In this document: piece after piece, positions 7,802 to 17,634 of the stretch
Position numbering within the stretch: position 1 is the stretch's first letter
Layout: every line of letters begins with the position of its first letter
Source: Chromohalobacter nigrandesensis
GTDB lineage: Bacteria > Pseudomonadota > Gammaproteobacteria > Pseudomonadales > Halomonadaceae
DNA length: 64,000 nt
Direction: 5' to 3'
NCBI RefSeq assembly: GCF_023061285.1
Contig: NZ_JAKGAM010000003.1
Span: 124,001 to 188,000, forward strand
Made by a program: the position numbers and the translations under genes
The notes under the pieces: model-generated
Databases searched by the model: none
Told to the model about the DNA's origin: nothing
The model's input: only the letters and a program-made list of their open reading frames with translations

Positions 7802-9190
7802 TCAACCCACGAAGGCATTGGCGATGAACAAGGCAACCAGCGCAGCCGCCCACCCCAGCGTCGTGGGCACCGAGAGCACCAGCAGTTGGTGTTTGGCGGT
7901 TCTCACGCCGAGCATGCGATTGACGACCCAGAAATAGCTATCGTTGAAATAACTGAAGAACAGCCCGCCAAGACACGCCGCCTGAGCCGCCAGCACCAAG
8001 TTGACGTCCGGCATGGACGAGAGAATCGGCGCGGAAATCGAGGCCCCGGTGATCATCGACACGGTCCCGCTGCCCTGTACGAAACGCACCAGCGTGGCGA
8101 TGATGAAGGGAATCAAGAAGGCGGGCATGGCCAGCGACGCAACACTTTCCCCGATGTAGTCGCCCGCCCCACTGGCACGCAATACCGCCCCCAAGGCCCC
8201 CCCGGCGCCGGTCACAAGAAGAATGATGCCGGCGCTTTCGACGCCTTTCTCGAGATGCGACAACACCTGATCGCGCGGCATCTTGGGCACGAGTCCATAC
8301 ACCGCCACCAGCACCCCGGTGCCCACGGCAATCACCGGATGGCCGACGAACTGGATGATCTGTACCGCCAGGGCAGGGTTATCGCTCTCGCCCACCATCG
8401 CGGTGACCAGCGTATTGAAGAAGATCAAGGCAATCGGCAATGCAATGGGCAGGACCGACTTCAACAACGTGGGCAGCTCTTCCATGGGGCGCTGGCCAGC
8501 GAGAGGGTCTTCTTCGTCTTCATCGCGGCGCAACGTTTCAGGCACGTCGCGTTCGATCATCGCCTCGATGCGCGGCCCCATGAACCGAGCGTAAAGCACC
8601 ATGACGATCAAGGCAGGTATCGTGAAGACGACCCCCCAAGCGATCATCAGGCCGACATCGACGCCGAAGATGCCGGCTACCCCGAGCGGCCCCGGTGTCG
8701 GCGGAACCGCACTGTGGGTAATAGCCAAGCCCGATGCCAGTGCGATGCCCAACGCCAGGACCGAACGGCCGCTATTACGCGCCAGCGCCCTGACCAGCGG
8801 ATTCAGGATCACGTAGGCGGAGTCGCAGAAAATCGGGATCGACACGACATACCCCGTCAGTGCCATCGCCCAATCCTCACGCTCCTTGCCGAGCATCTTG
8901 AGGATGGAGTAGGCCATGCGCTGGCCGGCACCCGACACTTCGAGGATACGCCCCATCATCACCCCAAAGCCGATGACCAACCCGATGGTCGACAGCGTGC
9001 TGCCGAAGCCATCGGTGATCGCCCCGATCACTGCATTGGGGGGCATCCCGCCGATCAACCCGGCGATCGACGCAGCGATGATAAGCGCAAGCAAGGCATG
9101 CACGCGGGTTTTCAATACCAGCGCGATCATTACGAAGATAGCGATACCCAGGCCAATGATGACCTGCGGACCTGCGGCTGTTTCCGTCAT
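7802..9190 (-). CDS. GntP-family gluconate/sugar-acid:H+ symporter
   Basis: 462 aa from ATG 9190 (AGGAG 9 nt upstream). About 12-14 hydrophobic segments, with family blocks such as [32 protein letters not shown] near 370 and [12 protein letters not shown] near the end. GntP carriers take up gluconate, idonate, glycerate and similar hydroxy acids. The position between a D-erythronate dehydrogenase gene and a RhmD-like dehydratase gene suggests uptake of a tetronate or another aldonate. It is probably co-transcribed with the dehydratase (35 bp apart) and perhaps with denD. Confidence 0.92.
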   Translation of the reverse strand: MTETAAGPQVIIGLGIAIFVMIALVLKTRVHALLALIIAASIAGLIGGMPPNAVIGAITDGFGSTLSTIGLVIGFGVMMGRILEVSGAGQRMAYSILKMLGKEREDWAMALTGYVVSIPIFCDSAYVILNPLVRALARNSGRSVLALGIALASGLAITHSAVPPTPGPLGVAGIFGVDVGLMIAWGVVFTIPALIVMVLYARFMGPRIEAMIERDVPETLRRDEDEEDPLAGQRPMEELPTLLKSVLPIALPIALIFFNTLVTAMVGESDNPALAVQIIQFVGHPVIAVGTGVLVAVYGLVPKMPRDQVLSHLEKGVESAGIILLVTGAGGALGAVLRASGAGDYIGESVASLAMPAFLIPFIIATLVRFVQGSGTVSMITGASISAPILSSMPDVNLVLAAQAACLGGLFFSYFNDSYFWVVNRMLGVRTAKHQLLVLSVPTTLGWAAALVALFIANAFVG

Positions 9191-9315
9191 GGTGGCGTAC
9201 TCCTGTGCATTGTTGTGACTGTCTGAGCAGCGTTGTTGTATCCAAGGATGCAAGCGTGTGTGGAATGTCGCCGACGCCGCGGACAGCCGTTAAAGCCGCC
9301 GGGCCTCGGCGGGCG

Positions 9316-10275
9316 TCAGGCGTTCAGGTAATCCTCGCGATAGGCGCGGATTACGGCGTCGACATCGTCATCGGCCTGGAAGCCCAGCGACAACGGACGT
9401 TCGATGTCCAGACCTCCCGGCCAGCTCGCGACGATCCTGTCGATGGCGGCGTCCGGCTCGAAACTCACCAGGGCCCGTGTCTCGGCGCCGGCTTGGCGCT
9501 CCAATGCGTCCAGCATCTGCGTCACCGTGACGGTGATGCCCGGCAAGTTGAGCGTGCGCCACTCGCCCAGCGCGTCACCGTCGAGCTGCAAGGCATGGCG
9601 AAGGTTGCCCACCACCGCACGCGGCGATGACAACCAAAGCGGCAGTTCGGGAGCCACTGGACACACGGCGCGTTGCCCCGCCAGCGGTTCGCGAATGATC
9701 GAGCTGGCGAACGAGGAAGCTGCCTGATTAGGCTTGCCGGGCCGCGCCACGATGGTCGGCAAGCGGCAGACGCGCCCATCGATAAAGCCCCGTCGGCTGT
9801 AGTCGTTGACCAGCAGTTCGCCGATGGCCTTCTGCGCGCCATAGGAAGAGCGCGGCTGGGGGCCGACCTCTTCGGGTACCGGCTGTGCCAGCCCGGGTCC
9901 GAACACCGCCAACGAACTGGCGAACAGAAAGCGCAAGCGACGCGGATGCGCACGACAAGCCTCGAGCAGGGCCTGCGTCGCCTCGAGGTTGACGCGCATG
10001 CCCAACTCGAAATCGGCCTCCGCCTGGGAACTGACCACGGCAGCCAAGTGACACACGGCGAGCGTATCCTCGCCCAGGGCGCGCTCGATCAACGCCTTGT
10101 CGGCGACGTCTCCCACCCATGACTCGACACGTGGATCGTCGAGTGGACAGGGCGCAAGGTCGATCGATGTCACCCGCGTGATTGTCTTCCCCTCGATATG
10201 CTGGTCTTCCTCGAGCAGCGTCTGAATCAAACGCGCGCCGAGAAAACCGGCCCCTCCGGTCACGATGACGTGCAT
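9316..10275 (-). CDS. denD: D-erythronate dehydrogenase DenD
   Basis: 319 aa SDR-fold NAD-dependent dehydrogenase of the extended epimerase type from ATG 10275, with GAGAAGGG just upstream. The Rossmann motif GGAGFLGARL is at the N-terminus; catalytic Ser/Tyr/Lys are in FASSLAVFG and SYGAQKAIGE. DenD oxidises D-erythronate to 2-oxo-tetronate, which OtnI, OtnK and OtnC then process to dihydroxyacetone phosphate. The identity is strongly supported by the adjoining ltnD, otnK, otnC and otnI genes. It is divergent from the regulator gene, with a promoter and operator between them. Confidence 0.9.
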   Translation of the reverse strand: MHVIVTGGAGFLGARLIQTLLEEDQHIEGKTITRVTSIDLAPCPLDDPRVESWVGDVADKALIERALGEDTLAVCHLAAVVSSQAEADFELGMRVNLEATQALLEACRAHPRRLRFLFASSLAVFGPGLAQPVPEEVGPQPRSSYGAQKAIGELLVNDYSRRGFIDGRVCRLPTIVARPGKPNQAASSFASSIIREPLAGQRAVCPVAPELPLWLSSPRAVVGNLRHALQLDGDALGEWRTLNLPGITVTVTQMLDALERQAGAETRALVSFEPDAAIDRIVASWPGGLDIERPLSLGFQADDDVDAVIRAYREDYLNA

Positions 10276-10372
10276 GCCCTTCTCCTCGGTCGAGCGAAGC
10301 GGCGCTTCGCGTGAATCCCTACTGGCGACGCGACATTGGTCCAAAGACGTATTGTGTCGTCACCGCGCTATT

Positions 10373-10378
10373 TATAAT
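10373..10378 (+). promoter_or_regulatory. -10 element of the regulator/tetronate operon promoter
   Basis: Perfect TATAAT with a weak TTGTGT-like -35 region about 15 nt upstream (10352-10357). It lies immediately before the operator palindrome and 116 bp before the preferred regulator start. Confidence 0.55.
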
Positions 10379-10379
10379 G

Positions 10380-10390
10380 TTGTCTGACAA
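10380..10390 (+). promoter_or_regulatory. FadR-type GntR operator TTGTCTGACAA
   Basis: An 11-bp palindrome that is perfect except for the central base and fits the FadR-subfamily consensus TNGTNNNACNA. It overlaps the expected transcription start just downstream of TATAAT, a repressing position. The regulator encoded next to it is the obvious ligand. Confidence 0.7.
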
Positions 10391-10493
10391 ATCCAGCGAG
10401 GCAACACCGCCATTAGTCGCAGACGCCCCACCCACCATCGACGCAAGGCCCGCACCACGCCTGGCGGCGACGAACGAAGGAGAAGGAATAGCG

Positions 10494-11249
10494 GTGATCA
10501 CGAACCACGAGACCCCACCGACCCGTGGCATCCAACTCTCGGAGCAGGTCGCACGACAACTGACGCACGCCATTCATACCGGCGAGATGCGCCCCGGCGA
10601 ACGTCTGCCTACCGAGGCCGCGCTTGGCGAACGCTATGGCATCAGCCGTTCCGTGGTACGCGAGGCCATTTCCATGCTGCGCAACGCCGGCCTGGTCACG
10701 TCACGTCGCGGCAGCGGCAGCTTCGTCGCCGAGGTGCCCACGGTAGCGTTGCGCCTGGCGATTCCCGATCCGTCGCTGCAATCAATCATCCGCCTGCTCG
10801 AACTGCGCCGGGCCCTGGAAGTCGAGGCAGCGCGTCTGGCGGCCCAACGGCGCACGCCGTCCCAGTTGCGGCGTATTCGTAATGCCATGGCCGATATCGA
10901 TGAGGCCGTCGAAGTCGGTGCCGATGGCGTCGATCAGGACATGGCCTTTCACCGCGCCATCGCCGAGGCCTCGAACAACACGCACTTCACCGCCGTCATC
11001 GACTTCTACAACCGCTTCCTGCATCACGCCATCACCGTGACGCGGACCAACGAATCGCTACGCGAAACGTTCATGGCCCAAGTCATCGAAGAGCACCAAG
11101 CAATCGCCGATGCCATCGCTCAAGGCGATGAAGAAGCTGCCGCCCAGGCCGCCGGGCGCCACCTGGAGCATGCCGAGTGGCGCCTGCGCCAAGCGCCGAC
11201 GGATCTACTGGAACGTATCGAAGACACCGGCACCGACACGCCGATCTAA
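10494..11249 (+). CDS. FadR-subfamily GntR transcriptional regulator of tetronate use
   Basis: 251 aa from GTG 10494, preferred because GAAGGAGAAGGAA lies just upstream and the length is then normal for FadR-type regulators; an ATG at 10377 in the same frame would place the operator inside the gene. A winged helix at about 15-85 (LSEQVARQLTHAIHTGEMRP, TEAALGERYGISRSVVREAI, then VTSRRGSGSFV) is followed by an all-helical FCD ligand domain with the expected metal-type residues (DQDMAFHRAIAEASNN, then EEHQAI, then AGRHLEHAEW). It heads the ltnD-otnK-otnC-otnI operon and faces denD, so it probably represses both until a tetronate or an intermediate binds. Confidence 0.88.
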   Translation: MITNHETPPTRGIQLSEQVARQLTHAIHTGEMRPGERLPTEAALGERYGISRSVVREAISMLRNAGLVTSRRGSGSFVAEVPTVALRLAIPDPSLQSIIRLLELRRALEVEAARLAAQRRTPSQLRRIRNAMADIDEAVEVGADGVDQDMAFHRAIAEASNNTHFTAVIDFYNRFLHHAITVTRTNESLRETFMAQVIEEHQAIADAIAQGDEEAAAQAAGRHLEHAEWRLRQAPTDLLERIEDTGTDTPI

Positions 11250-11271
11250 CGCACGACACAGGAGATGCCAG

Positions 11272-12204
11272 ATGACACAAGCAAAGCGTTCACGAGTGGG
11301 AATCATCGGCCTGGGGTCGATGGGGATGGGGATGGCGACGTCATTGGTCGATGCCGGTTTCACTACCTGGGGCTGCGACCTGCGCTCCGACGCCAGGCAG
11401 GCATTCGAGGACCACGGTGGCCGAGCGGTCGCCACGCCCACCGAGATGGCCGCCCACGTCGATGTCGTCGTCAGCGTAGTCGTCAACGCCGCGCAGACCC
11501 GCGAGGTTCTGTTCGGGTCGCACGGTATTGCCGAGGGCCTGGCGCCCGGCAGTGTGGTCATTTCTTGCGCCACCTGCGCGCCGGAGGCCGTGGCCGCCCT
11601 GGGCGACGAACTCGCCACCCGCGGTCTGCGCCTGCTCGACGCCCCGATTTCCGGCGGCGCCGCCAAGGCCGCACAAGGCGCTCTGACGATCATGGCCTCG
11701 GGGCCGAGCGATGTCTTCGACAGCGTCGAAGACGTCCTCGACGCCCTCGCCGTCAAGGTCTTCCGTCTCGGCGAGGCGATGGGGCAAGGCTCGCAGGTCA
11801 AACTGGTCAACCAACTACTGGCAGGAGTGCACATCGCAGCCGCCGCCGAAGCCATGGCCTACGGCATTCGCGGCGGCTGCGATCCGCAGGTGCTTTATGA
11901 GGTCATCACCCAGAGCGCCGGCAATTCATGGATGTTCGAAAACCGCGTGCCGCACATTCTCGATAACGATTACACGCCACGTTCGGCGGTGGACATCTTC
12001 GTCAAGGATCTGGGCCTGGTCCACGAGACCGCGCACCGCGACAAGTTTCCCCTGCCGCTGACCAGCCAGGCGCTCTCGATGTTCACCCATGCCTCGGCGC
12101 TCGGCCACGGTGGGGACGATGATGCCGCCGTGATCAAGACGTTTCCGGGTTTCGGGTTACCGTCTCACGCAGCCAACGATGCCAATACGGGGGAGGAGGA
12201 ATGA
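11272..12204 (+). CDS. ltnD: L-threonate dehydrogenase LtnD
   Basis: 310 aa beta-hydroxyacid dehydrogenase from ATG 11272 (AGGAGA 7 nt upstream). The NAD-binding motif GIIGLGSMGMGMA is at the N-terminus, the substrate motif APISGGAAKAAQG near 125, and the catalytic Lys in GSQVKLVNQLLAG near 175. LtnD oxidises L-threonate at C2 to 2-oxo-tetronate. Members of this family are often mislabelled as 3-hydroxyisobutyrate or tartronate semialdehyde dehydrogenase; the neighbouring otnK/otnC/otnI settles the name. Its stop overlaps the otnK start by 4 bp. Confidence 0.9.
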   Translation: MTQAKRSRVGIIGLGSMGMGMATSLVDAGFTTWGCDLRSDARQAFEDHGGRAVATPTEMAAHVDVVVSVVVNAAQTREVLFGSHGIAEGLAPGSVVISCATCAPEAVAALGDELATRGLRLLDAPISGGAAKAAQGALTIMASGPSDVFDSVEDVLDALAVKVFRLGEAMGQGSQVKLVNQLLAGVHIAAAAEAMAYGIRGGCDPQVLYEVITQSAGNSWMFENRVPHILDNDYTPRSAVDIFVKDLGLVHETAHRDKFPLPLTSQALSMFTHASALGHGGDDDAAVIKTFPGFGLPSHAANDANTGEEE

Positions 12205-13472
12205 CGATGCCCATCATCGGTTGCATTGCCGACGATTTCACCGGCGCCACGGACGTGGCAAGCATGCTGGTCAGCGCCGGCATGCGCACGCTACAGACCA
12301 TCGGCGTTCCCTCGACAGCGCTGGATGACGACGTCGATGCCGTGGTCGTCGCCCTCAAGTCGCGCACCCTGCCCGCCGCCGACGCCGTGACGCAGTCACT
12401 CGAAGCGCTGGCGTGGTTACAGGCTCAAGGCTGCGAGCAGTTCTACTTCAAGTACTGCTCGACCTTCGACTCCACGCCCGCAGGCAACATCGGGCCGGTG
12501 ACCGACGCATTGATGACGGCGCTGGATACCGATTTCACCGTGGCCTGTCCGGCACTGCCCGCCAACCAGCGCAGCGTCTACAACGGCTACCTGTTCGCGG
12601 GTGGCGTGCCGCTCAATGAAAGCGGCATGCAGGATCACCCGCTGACCCCCATGACGGATGCCAACCTGATGCGCGTCCTCGGCGCCCAGACGCGCCAGCG
12701 GGTCGATCTGATCGACTACGCCACGCTCAGCGAGGGGGTCGAGGCCGTCGAGGCCCGCATCCAGGCACTGCGCTCGGCGGGCGTGGGCATCGCCATTTGC
12801 GACGCCATCGACACCCAGCATTTGCATACGCTGGCACGCGCCTGTCGCGATCTGCCGTTGGTGACCGCCGGCTCCGGCCTAGCATTGGGGCTACCCGCCA
12901 ACCTGGCCGACCGATTGCCTGCGGCGGGACAAGCCGATGCGTTACCCGTCATCACCGGACGAAAAGCGATCCTCAGCGGGAGTTGTTCGCGCACCACCCT
13001 GGCGCAGCTCGAACACGCCCGCGAGCACTACCCCAGCTATCACCTCGACGCCTTGGCCTTGGCTCGCGATTACGATGGCGTCATCGCAAAAGCGCTCCAT
13101 TTGGCCGAGCAGCATCTCGATAGCGGCCCGGTATTGCTATACGCCAGCGCTTCGCCGGAAGACGTCCGGAAGGCTCAAGATACCCTCGGCGTCGCGGAGG
13201 CGGGCGCCCTGGTCGAGCGCGCCATGGCCGAGATCGCCCATTCGCTCGTCGCGGTCCATGGCGTACGACGCCTGATCGTAGCCGGCGGCGAAACCTCCGG
13301 CGCCGTGGTCAACGCGCTTGGCGTGCAGGGCTTGCGCATCGGCCCGAGCATCGATCCCGGCGTGCCCTGGACCACCACCTTTGGTACACCGACATCGCTA
13401 GCGTTGACCCTCAAGTCGGGTAACTTCGGCGCTCAGGACTTTATGACCAAGGCATGGGAGCTGTTGCCATGA
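12201..13472 (+). CDS. otnK: 3-oxo-tetronate 4-kinase OtnK
   Basis: 423 aa DUF1537-family sugar-acid kinase. The N-terminal domain starts IIGCIADDFTGATDVASMLV, and the C-terminal domain ends with the nucleotide-binding VAGGETSGAVVNALG. It phosphorylates 3-oxo-tetronate at O4. Translational coupling is likely: the ATG overlaps the ltnD stop (ATGA) and the end overlaps the otnC start in the same way. Length is normal for the family. Confidence 0.93.
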   Translation: MTMPIIGCIADDFTGATDVASMLVSAGMRTLQTIGVPSTALDDDVDAVVVALKSRTLPAADAVTQSLEALAWLQAQGCEQFYFKYCSTFDSTPAGNIGPVTDALMTALDTDFTVACPALPANQRSVYNGYLFAGGVPLNESGMQDHPLTPMTDANLMRVLGAQTRQRVDLIDYATLSEGVEAVEARIQALRSAGVGIAICDAIDTQHLHTLARACRDLPLVTAGSGLALGLPANLADRLPAAGQADALPVITGRKAILSGSCSRTTLAQLEHAREHYPSYHLDALALARDYDGVIAKALHLAEQHLDSGPVLLYASASPEDVRKAQDTLGVAEAGALVERAMAEIAHSLVAVHGVRRLIVAGGETSGAVVNALGVQGLRIGPSIDPGVPWTTTFGTPTSLALTLKSGNFGAQDFMTKAWELLP

Positions 13473-14128
13473 GCCACATCAGCACCACGACCACCGAAAA
13501 TCGCCTGCGCGAGGAGATTGCCGAGATCGGCCGTTCCTTCCGCCTGCTGGGCATGGCGCCGGGCACTTCCGGCAATATCAGCGCCAAGCTCGATGACGGC
13601 TGGTTGATGACGCCGACCAACGCCAGCCTCGGCGCTCTCGATCCCGCCGCGATTTCCAAGCTGGACTGGGACGGCAATCTGCTCGCCGGCGAGCCGCCCA
13701 CCAAGGAGTCGTTCCTGCACCGTGCCTTCTACGACCAGCGTCCCGACACCGGCGGCATCATTCACCTGCATGCCACGCACTCGGCGGCGGTCTCGTGCCT
13801 CAACGGGCTCGATGAACATTCCTGCCTGCCGCCCATCACGCCGTATTTCGTCATGCGCGTGGGGCGTTTGCCGCTGATTCCATACTATCGGCCCGGCGAT
13901 CCCGCCCTCGGCGATGCGATCCGCGAGTATGCCAAGACCCATGGCGCGGTGTTGCTGGCCAATCATGGCCCCGTGGTGGCAGGCAAGACACTGGAGGCGG
14001 CCCGTAACGCCATCGAGGAACTGGAAGAGACCGCCAAGCTGTACCTCCTGCTACGTCAGCACGACGTACGCACCTTGGGCGAGGCGGAGATCGACGAGCT
14101 TCGTCAGGCCTTCGGCGCCCACTGGTAA
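13469..14128 (+). CDS. otnC: 3-oxo-tetronate 4-phosphate decarboxylase OtnC
   Basis: 219 aa class II aldolase/fuculose-phosphate-aldolase fold. ATG 13469 overlaps the otnK stop and has GGGAG 8 nt upstream; a second in-frame ATG at 13454 is less likely. Metal-binding His residues appear in IIHLHATHSAA and in LLANHGPVVAG; the GTSGNISAKL phosphate-binding motif is near the N-terminus. The enzyme decarboxylates 3-oxo-tetronate 4-phosphate to dihydroxyacetone phosphate. Operon position confirms the assignment over a sugar-phosphate aldolase. Confidence 0.93.
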   Translation: MSHISTTTTENRLREEIAEIGRSFRLLGMAPGTSGNISAKLDDGWLMTPTNASLGALDPAAISKLDWDGNLLAGEPPTKESFLHRAFYDQRPDTGGIIHLHATHSAAVSCLNGLDEHSCLPPITPYFVMRVGRLPLIPYYRPGDPALGDAIREYAKTHGAVLLANHGPVVAGKTLEAARNAIEELEETAKLYLLLRQHDVRTLGEAEIDELRQAFGAHW

Positions 14129-14152
14129 GCATTTTCTGAAAGGAGCTCCTAC

Positions 14153-14935
14153 ATGCCCCGTTTTGCCGCCAACCTGTCCATGATGTTCAACGAGGTGCCC
14201 TTCATGGAGCGCTTCGCCGAGGCCGCTGCCTGCGGCTTCGAGGGGGTCGAGTTCCTGTTCCCCTATGCGTTCGAAGCCGACGCTATCGCCGCCGAACTCC
14301 AGCGTCATGGCTTGCAGCAAGTACTGTTCAACCTGCCGCCGGGCGACTGGGACGCCGGCGAGCGCGGCATCGCCGCCCTGCCGAGACGCGAGGCGGAGTT
14401 CCGCGACAGCGTCGAAACCGCGTTGCACTACGCGAGAGCGCTTGGCTGTCCTCGCGTCCATGCCATGGCAGGGCTAGCCTCCGAGGATGTTTCACGGGAA
14501 ACATTGCGTGAAGTGTATTTGGAAAACCTGCGCCATGCCGCGCGTCGCCTCGCCGAACACGACATCGAGCTATTGATCGAACCCATCAATACCCGCGACA
14601 TGCCGGGGTATTTCCTCAATCATCAAGCCGAAGGCCATGCGATTGTGGCTGAGCTGGGCGAGCCGAACGTCAAAGTGCAGATGGATTTCTACCATACCCA
14701 GATCATGGACGGAGATATCTGGACCACCTACCAGCGAAATCGCGCGGGCGTCGGCCACATCCAGATCGCCGGCGTGCCCGAGCGCCACGAACCCGATACG
14801 GGCGAAGTGAATTATCCATGGCTGTTCGAGCAGTTGGATGCAGACGGTTTCAAGGGTTGGGTCGGCTGCGAGTACAAGCCCCGCGCCGGCACGCGGGCGG
14901 GACTGGGATGGTTCGAGGCGTGGAAGCGGCAATAG
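14153..14935 (+). CDS. otnI: 2-oxo-tetronate isomerase OtnI
   Basis: 260 aa xylose-isomerase-like TIM barrel of the hydroxypyruvate isomerase family ([20 protein letters not shown], then [15 protein letters not shown], then [16 protein letters not shown] and a final GCEYKP). These contain the divalent-metal Glu/Asp/His set. ATG 14153 follows AAAGGAGCTCCT. It isomerises 2-oxo- to 3-oxo-tetronate, linking DenD/LtnD to OtnK. It is the last gene of the operon; no clear hairpin follows in the 88 bp before the convergent RIO kinase gene. Confidence 0.93.
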   Translation: MPRFAANLSMMFNEVPFMERFAEAAACGFEGVEFLFPYAFEADAIAAELQRHGLQQVLFNLPPGDWDAGERGIAALPRREAEFRDSVETALHYARALGCPRVHAMAGLASEDVSRETLREVYLENLRHAARRLAEHDIELLIEPINTRDMPGYFLNHQAEGHAIVAELGEPNVKVQMDFYHTQIMDGDIWTTYQRNRAGVGHIQIAGVPERHEPDTGEVNYPWLFEQLDADGFKGWVGCEYKPRAGTRAGLGWFEAWKRQ

Positions 14936-15023
14936 CGCTTGCTTGAGAGCGTGGCCGATATCCTTTGAGAGACCGCTCGGCGCTTCAGGATACCCTTACC
15001 TCCTGCAGCGCCAGCCGGGTAAC

Positions 15024-15884
15024 TCAGTCGTCGTCGTCCAGATCGTCACGCTCGCGTTCGCGGCGCTCCTCGGCCTCTTCGCGGGCATCGTCGATCACCG
15101 CCATCAGCTCCATCACGTCGACGTCGAGGGTGTCGGGTTCGAAGTGTCCGGTGAGCCGGCTATCCGGGTGCAGCTCGCCGGCTTCATAAAGCGCCCAGAT
15201 TTCCTTGCCGTAGTCGGTATTCAGCAGCGCCGGATCGAAGCGCCCGAACCAGGCACGCATATTGTCGACGTCGCGCACCAGCAACATCGGCGCGCTGTTG
15301 TTGCCCGCCGCGTCGACCGCCTGGGGCAGGTCGATGATCACCGGCCCATCCTGATCGACCAGCACGTTGAACTCGGAGAGATCGCCGTGTACCAGTCCGA
15401 CACATAGCATGCGCACCACGTCGGTGATGATCCGATCATGATACTCGCGCGCCTTTTCCGGGCTCAGCGACACTTCGCCAAGCTGGGGGGCGACGCCGTC
15501 TTCGCCGTCGCTGATCAAGTCCATCAGCAGTACGCCGTCGACGAAGCCATGCGGGCGCGGCACGCGCACATCCGCTGCCGCCAGCCGGTACAGCGCATCG
15601 ACCTCGGAGGTAAGCCAGGCCGTTTCCTGCTCCTTCTGGCCATAGCGAGTCTTCTTGGCCATCGCCCGGGCACGCCGTGTGTTGCGCGCCTTGCGGCCTT
15701 CCTGATACTGAACGGCCTGCTTGAAGCTACGCTGGCTGGCTTCCTTGAAAACCTTGGCGCAACGCAGTTCGTCACCGCAGCGCACGACGTAAACCTGGGC
15801 TTCCTTGCCGCTCATCAACTGGCTGACGACCTCATCGATCAACCCGTCGTCGATCAGGGGCTGGAGTCTCTTGGGTACTTTCAT
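15024..15884 (-). CDS. RIO-type atypical serine protein kinase
   Basis: 286 aa from ATG 15884 (AAGGTGAT just upstream). RIO1-like kinase: ATP-binding Lys in LRCAKVFKEAS, catalytic loop LVHGDLSEFNVLV near 170, metal loop VIIDLPQAVD near 190. The C-terminus (about 265-286) is an extremely acidic and basic tail (EEAEERRERERDDLDDDD). Bacterial RIO proteins are scattered in gammaproteobacteria and their targets are unknown. It is a single gene between convergent otnI and an upstream 226-bp spacer. Confidence 0.92.
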   Translation of the reverse strand: MKVPKRLQPLIDDGLIDEVVSQLMSGKEAQVYVVRCGDELRCAKVFKEASQRSFKQAVQYQEGRKARNTRRARAMAKKTRYGQKEQETAWLTSEVDALYRLAAADVRVPRPHGFVDGVLLMDLISDGEDGVAPQLGEVSLSPEKAREYHDRIITDVVRMLCVGLVHGDLSEFNVLVDQDGPVIIDLPQAVDAAGNNSAPMLLVRDVDNMRAWFGRFDPALLNTDYGKEIWALYEAGELHPDSRLTGHFEPDTLDVDVMELMAVIDDAREEAEERRERERDDLDDDD

Positions 15885-16110
15885 ATCACCTTATTTATGG
15901 TATGAGCCGGTAATCGGCAAAGCATCGCATGGTCGTCCATCAATGCAAGCGCCAGAAAAGCAGTCTAGGGAGGAAGCGCTGACAAATAGTCGAGCGGGAT
16001 AAAGCGCAAGGCGCACGGAGCACAGGAACCGGAGCCTATGGGGTATAGGTGAGGATTCCGCGCACCGCGCAACGTAGCGATTTGCCCGCGCAGACATTTG
16101 TCAGGGTTTC
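15885..16110. other. Spacer between the RIO kinase and dbpA genes
   Basis: No gene or clear hairpin seen. It must hold the RIO kinase promoter and the dbpA 3' end. Confidence 0.4.
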
Positions 16111-17505
16111 CTAGCGGGTGACACGGCGCGCCCGGAAAGACCGCCCCTTGATCCGCCCATTGGCGAGCTGATCGAGTGCAGACTGGGCGACCTCGCGCTC
16201 GACGGCGACAAAAGCGCTGCGATCGGTGACCTGGATCTTGCCGACCTGCTCGCCGGCGATACCGCCCTCGCCGGTCAACGCGCCGAGGATATCCCCGGGG
16301 CGCACCTTCTGCTTCTTGCCGGCGCCGAGTTGCAGCGTTGCCATGCGCGGCGTGAACGGCCGCGCGTCGCCACGCAGCGGCGGCAACGGCTCGCAGGCCA
16401 GCGCCTCGCCGAGGAAATCGCCAAGCTTGTCGAGCCGATAATATTCGCTCTCGGCGACCAGCGTGCAGGCTACGCCACTTCCGCCGGCTCGACCGGTGCG
16501 TCCGATGCGGTGCACGTGGACCTCGAGTTCGCGGGCGATCTGATAATTGAACACCGCGTCCAGGGCGTCGATATCCAACCCGCGCGCCGCCACATCGGTG
16601 GCGACCAGGATCGACACGCTCTTGTTGGCGAACATCGCCAGGATACGATCGCGATCGGGCTGCTCCAGGTCCCCATTGAGCGCCAGCGCGGAAAAACCCG
16701 CCGCGTTCAGGGCGTCGGCGACCTGCAGGGTCTCGCGCTTGGTATTGCAGAACACCACGCTGGATTCGGGGCGGATATCGAGCAACAGCCGCTTCAGTGC
16801 CGGCACGCGGGCATCTTCGCCCGCGACACGGTAGAAATGCTGACGGATGCTGGTGTCGTCATGGGTCGAGGCAACCTCGACGTTCAGCGGCTCGCACATC
16901 ATGCGCTCGGCGATGGGCCGGATACCCGCGCCGTAAGTAGCGCTGAACAACAGCGTCTGGCGCGAGACCGGTGCCTGGCCGACGATCGCCTCGATGGCCG
17001 CCTGAAAGCCCATGTCGAGCATGCGGTCGGCTTCATCCAGCACCAGCGTGTTCAGCGCGTCGAGTGCCAGCGAGCCCTTGCGCAGGTGCTCCTCGATGCG
17101 CCCCGGCGTGCCCACCACCACATGCGCGCCATGCTCCAGTGAGTCACGCTGGGGCTTGAGCGGCGCCCCGCCACACAGCGTCAGCACCTTGACGTTACCG
17201 AGCCCACGCGCCAGCCGGCGTAACTCGCCGGCGACCTGGTCCGCTAGCTCACGAGTCGGGCACAACACCAATCCCTGCACGCGAAACGCCTTGGTCTCGA
17301 GCCTTGAGAGAACCCCCAGGCCGAATGCGGCGGTCTTGCCCGAACCAGTCTGACCCTGGCCGATCACGTCGCGCCCGGCGAGGATCGCCGGCAGGCTCTC
17401 GGCCTGGATCGGCGTCATGGCGTGATAGCCAAGCGACTCCAGGTTGGTGAGCAGCTCTGGCGCCAGCGGCAAGGTAGCGAAATCGGATGATGGTGAATCG
17501 GACAC
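16111..17505 (-). CDS. dbpA: ATP-dependent RNA helicase DbpA
   Basis: 464 aa from GTG 17505 (CAGGA about 9 nt upstream), which gives the usual DbpA N-terminus; a longer frame starts at GTG 17535. DEAD-box motifs in order: TPIQAESLPAIL (Q motif), GQGQTGSGKTAA (I), PTRELADQVA (Ia), LVLDEADRMLDMGF (II), LFSATYG (III), VATDVAARGLD (V), HRIGRTGRAG (VI). The C-terminal ~75 residues form the DbpA RNA-binding domain that recognises 23S rRNA hairpin 92. It acts in large-subunit ribosome assembly. Confidence 0.93.
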   Translation of the reverse strand: MSDSPSSDFATLPLAPELLTNLESLGYHAMTPIQAESLPAILAGRDVIGQGQTGSGKTAAFGLGVLSRLETKAFRVQGLVLCPTRELADQVAGELRRLARGLGNVKVLTLCGGAPLKPQRDSLEHGAHVVVGTPGRIEEHLRKGSLALDALNTLVLDEADRMLDMGFQAAIEAIVGQAPVSRQTLLFSATYGAGIRPIAERMMCEPLNVEVASTHDDTSIRQHFYRVAGEDARVPALKRLLLDIRPESSVVFCNTKRETLQVADALNAAGFSALALNGDLEQPDRDRILAMFANKSVSILVATDVAARGLDIDALDAVFNYQIARELEVHVHRIGRTGRAGGSGVACTLVAESEYYRLDKLGDFLGEALACEPLPPLRGDARPFTPRMATLQLGAGKKQKVRPGDILGALTGEGGIAGEQVGKIQVTDRSAFVAVEREVAQSALDQLANGRIKGRSFRARRVTR

Positions 17506-17634
17506 GGCGGCAAATCCTGTCGTGAAGCTGGCCACGCCATGCGCGCGAATCAGGTGACGCGTGATAGCGAGTGAGTGACCAAAGATGGAATGGCGGCAGG
17601 ATAACAGAATCGCGCCAGCAGCGTGCGCGCAAGA

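Noticed and set aside
7784-9226. A 480-codon open frame on the + strand across the GntP gene.
   Set aside because: It is the antisense shadow of a clear 12-helix permease; its translation is His/Arg/Gln-rich low-complexity protein with no motif, as expected in GC-rich DNA.
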